In this document: positions 61,912 through 64,000 of the stretch, one piece after another
Layout: each line of letters starts with the position of its first letter
Numbering within the stretch: position 1 is the stretch's first letter
Source: Paenibacillus sp. FSL W8-0186
GTDB lineage: Bacteria > Bacillota > Bacilli > Paenibacillales > Paenibacillaceae
Length of the DNA stretch: 64,000 nucleotides
Reading direction: 5' to 3'
NCBI RefSeq assembly: GCF_037969765.1
Contig: NZ_CP150207.1
Coordinates: forward strand, 4,741,001-4,805,000
Notes under the pieces: generated by a model
Told to the model about the DNA's origin: nothing
The model's input: only the letters and a program-made list of their open reading frames with translations
Database searches by the model: none
Translations under genes and position numbers: made by a program

Positions 61912-64000
61912 TTATTTGCTGACCGTCTCCAGCATGCCTTGTCCCTGCGTGCCCAGTTCATTTATCCCTTCCGGGATCTGATCCTTCCACAGCTCGTAAT
62001 ATTTGCCCCCGCGGCCCATAAGCTCCGCATGCGTCCCGGCCTCAATAATTTCACCGTGATCCATGACAAAAATCCGGTTGCAGCGCATAATCGTGCTCAA
62101 GCGATGAGCGATGATGATTGTAGTCACATCATCCAGATTATGTATGGTCTCCGAAATCGCCTTCTCCGTCGTCGAATCCAAATTGCTCGTCGCTTCATCC
62201 ATAATGAGGATGTCCGGCTGCTTCAGGATCGCTCTTGCAATCGCGAGACGCTGCTTCTGTCCGCCGGATAAGTTGGACGCATCCTCCTCCAGTACCGTGT
62301 TGTATCTTAACGGCAGCTCGTTAATGAAATCATGAGCCTTGGCTATCTTCGCTGCCTCCACGACCCGCTCCAGCTCCGTCTCGTCATCGATCCCAAGGCA
62401 GAGGTTATCACGGATCGTACCGCTGAAGAAAAACGTATCCTGCGTAATATAAGCAATCTTCTCGCGCAGCGTATCTATGTTAATGTCCTTAATGTTGTTG
62501 TCATTAATGAGAATATCGCCCTTCTCGGGGGAATAGAAACGCATAAGCAGCTGAATCAGCGTCGTCTTTCCTGATCCACTCTCGCCGACGAAAGCAATTT
62601 TCTCCCCGGGAGAGATCGTTAAATTCACGTTTTTCAAGACAAGCTGTCTTGTGCCATACCGGAAATCCAGGTTCTGGAGCTTGATCTGCCCTTTCAGCGA
62701 TACCGGACTGATCTTCCGGTCTTCACCCTTCTCCTTCTCCGGCGTAAGATCCAGAATCTCCCCGAGCCGGTCTGCGGCAACTACGGCCGTCTGGACCATC
62801 GGCTGAAGGTTGATCAAATTCTGGATCGGTTCGAGGAAATAAGCGAGCAGCGCATTGAAGGTGATCAATTGACCCATCGACAAATTGCCGCGGATAACCT
62901 GGTAGGCTCCTGCCCACAAAATAACGATTCCCCCGAGCGCCTGAACCAGCCCCTTTAATGATGCCTGCACATTATTGAAAAAACCGAAGCGGAACACGCT
63001 CCGCAGCAAAACAACAAACTTCTTCTCCGTCTCGAAATTCGCTTTCTGCTCCGCATTGTACGCCTTGACTGTCTCGATCCCGTTGATCGATTCTACCAGG
63101 TAGGAGTTCAACTGAGCGTTGTCCTCCATCTGCTTGCGGTTCATCCGTTCAAACGGCTTATGGAACGCCCATACAAGCACGAGGTACAAGGGGATCATCG
63201 TTGAGGTTACCCCAAACAGAAACGGGCTCTGGGAGTATAAAATGAACCCGCCGATCAGCGCCATGATGACGTCGATCATGATCGTTAAGGTTGCCCCCGA
63301 TATCGCGTCTCTCACTTTGGAGGCGTCCATCAGCCTGGAGATGATTTCTCCCGTCTTGCGGGTGCCGAAGAAATTCATCGGCAGCTTAAGCACATGCTGG
63401 TAGTAGCCGAGGATTAAGGAAATATCTAACTTCTGGCTCAAATATAGCAGCAAATGATTGCGGAAAGCGCTTAACAATATTCTGAACAGAGTCAAAGCAA
63501 TAACGCCGACGGAGACCATATGCAAGGTCTTGTCCAAACCGTGAGGCAAAATTTCATCCAACAAGAACTTAAAGTAGAATGCACCGAGAATTCCTAATAT
63601 GGTATAGAGAATTGACGCCATGAACAGGCTAAAGATAAGCTTGCGTTGAGGAATTAAAAGACTGAAAAACCGGGGAAATAATCCTTTCGTCTCATCCCCC
63701 TTTTGAAAGGTAGGCGCCGGAACCATCAGAATAAGCACGCCTGTCCAAATCTTAAAGAATTCCTCGGGCGTATACTTTACAATTCCTTTTGCCGGATCGG
63801 CAATGATAAGTTCCTTCTTCGTAACTTTATGTATGACTACGTAGTGGAGTAATGTTTGATCAATTATGACGTGTGCGATGGCCGGTAAAGGAATTGGCTC
63901 AAAAATGGATTCCTGGGCTGCCTTCACCCCCTTGGCTGTGAACCCAAGGCTCTCTGCGGCTTTAATGACACCGTAGACGTTCGTACCCCTCTTGTCCGTT
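61912..64000 (-). CDS. C39-peptidase ABC exporter (PCAT), N-terminus beyond the window
   Basis: At least 696 residues visible. The part next to the window edge is the end of the C39 peptidase domain: DKRGTNVYGVIKAAESLGFT, then the catalytic His in LLHYVVIHKV and Asp in IIADPAKG. The catalytic Cys lies outside the window. A six-helix membrane domain follows, then the ATPase domain with Walker A GESGSGKTT, signature LSGGQKQR, Walker B ILIMDEATSNLD and switch His IIIAHRLS. PCATs cut double-glycine leaders and export the peptide. Both leaders in the cluster end in IDGG and are likely substrates. Confidence 0.96.
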   Translation of the reverse strand, partial: TDKRGTNVYGVIKAAESLGFTAKGVKAAQESIFEPIPLPAIAHVIIDQTLLHYVVIHKVTKKELIIADPAKGIVKYTPEEFFKIWTGVLILMVPAPTFQKGDETKGLFPRFFSLLIPQRKLIFSLFMASILYTILGILGAFYFKFLLDEILPHGLDKTLHMVSVGVIALTLFRILLSAFRNHLLLYLSQKLDISLILGYYQHVLKLPMNFFGTRKTGEIISRLMDASKVRDAISGATLTIMIDVIMALIGGFILYSQSPFLFGVTSTMIPLYLVLVWAFHKPFERMNRKQMEDNAQLNSYLVESINGIETVKAYNAEQKANFETEKKFVVLLRSVFRFGFFNNVQASLKGLVQALGGIVILWAGAYQVIRGNLSMGQLITFNALLAYFLEPIQNLINLQPMVQTAVVAADRLGEILDLTPEKEKGEDRKISPVSLKGQIKLQNLDFRYGTRQLVLKNVNLTISPGEKIAFVGESGSGKTTLIQLLMRFYSPEKGDILINDNNIKDINIDTLREKIAYITQDTFFFSGTIRDNLCLGIDDETELERVVEAAKIAKAHDFINELPLRYNTVLEEDASNLSGGQKQRLAIARAILKQPDILIMDEATSNLDSTTEKAISETIHNLDDVTTIIIAHRLSTIMRCNRIFVMDHGEIIEAGTHAELMGRGGKYYELWKDQIPEGINELGTQGQGMLETVSK

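Overview
The window looks like chromosomal DNA of a Paenibacillus-type Firmicute. The base composition is moderately GC-rich, ribosome binding sites are strong GGAGG types, the Fur boxes are Bacillus-like, and the gene content is typical of that genus: SigY-like ECF/ABC locus, P1B-4 ATPase, YesM-family two-component system beside a CUT1 sugar transporter, deoR-deoC-deoB-deoD-pdp block, and a KamA gene behind a c-di-AMP riboswitch. No prophage, insertion sequence, CRISPR array, rRNA or tRNA was recognised.

Layout. 1-3.2 kb: trxB (cut by the window edge) and a Fur-boxed metal-efflux ATPase. 3.2-4.2 kb: a gene-free stretch with a perfect 8-bp G-rich tandem array, a cluster of short palindromes and a degenerate repeat tract. 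4.2-13.1 kb: metY, then a minus-strand block of two ABC systems around an ECF sigma factor, including an ABC permease fused to a degenerate M1-like ectodomain, then an AEC transporter. 13.1-16.6 kb: def, yqkE, a lone PemK/MazF-like gene, a promoter-driven structured RNA with two covarying hairpin units, and a TetR/MBL-hydrolase pair with a double operator. 16.6-32.3 kb: MMPL exporter and TetR, SulP transporter, hybrid histidine kinase, MFS exporter, ppaC, an OmpR-type two-component system, hflX with a possible attenuator, a DUF2500 protein and an SDR enzyme. 32.5-34.1 kb: a ring-cleaving-dioxygenase-like gene with its MarR regulator and a perfect operator. 34.1-34.9 kb: repeat-rich spacer. 34.9-43.7 kb: a sugar-use operon (binding protein, two permeases, YesM-type kinase, AraC-type regulator, secreted beta-helix/F5-8 protein). 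43.8-49.1 kb: deoxynucleoside catabolism with deoR and a clear operator-promoter. 49.1-53.4 kb: MFS transporter, winged-helix/TPR-like regulator, and kamA behind a c-di-AMP (ydaO-type) riboswitch with two matched terminators. 53.4-54.5 kb: a Fur-controlled operon of a tiny membrane protein, an ankyrin protein and an IsdG-like monooxygenase. 55 kb: a broken YesM-type kinase.

The most interesting region is 56.5-64 kb, a ribosomally made peptide cluster. It holds a 93-residue precursor with a double-glycine leader and four TTLA(I/L)GEE repeats (omega-ester peptide/graspetide type), an MvdC/D-like ATP-grasp ligase, a C39-peptidase ABC exporter (running off the window), an HlyD-type adaptor, a second unrelated double-glycine peptide (Gly/Ala-rich, class II bacteriocin-like), a 31-residue membrane peptide and an M48 membrane protease. 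The two leaders end in the same IDGG motif, which suggests one exporter serves a crosslinked peptide and a bacteriocin-like peptide. All functional calls rest on reading motifs by eye; no database search was run, and some coordinates of short sites may be off by one.
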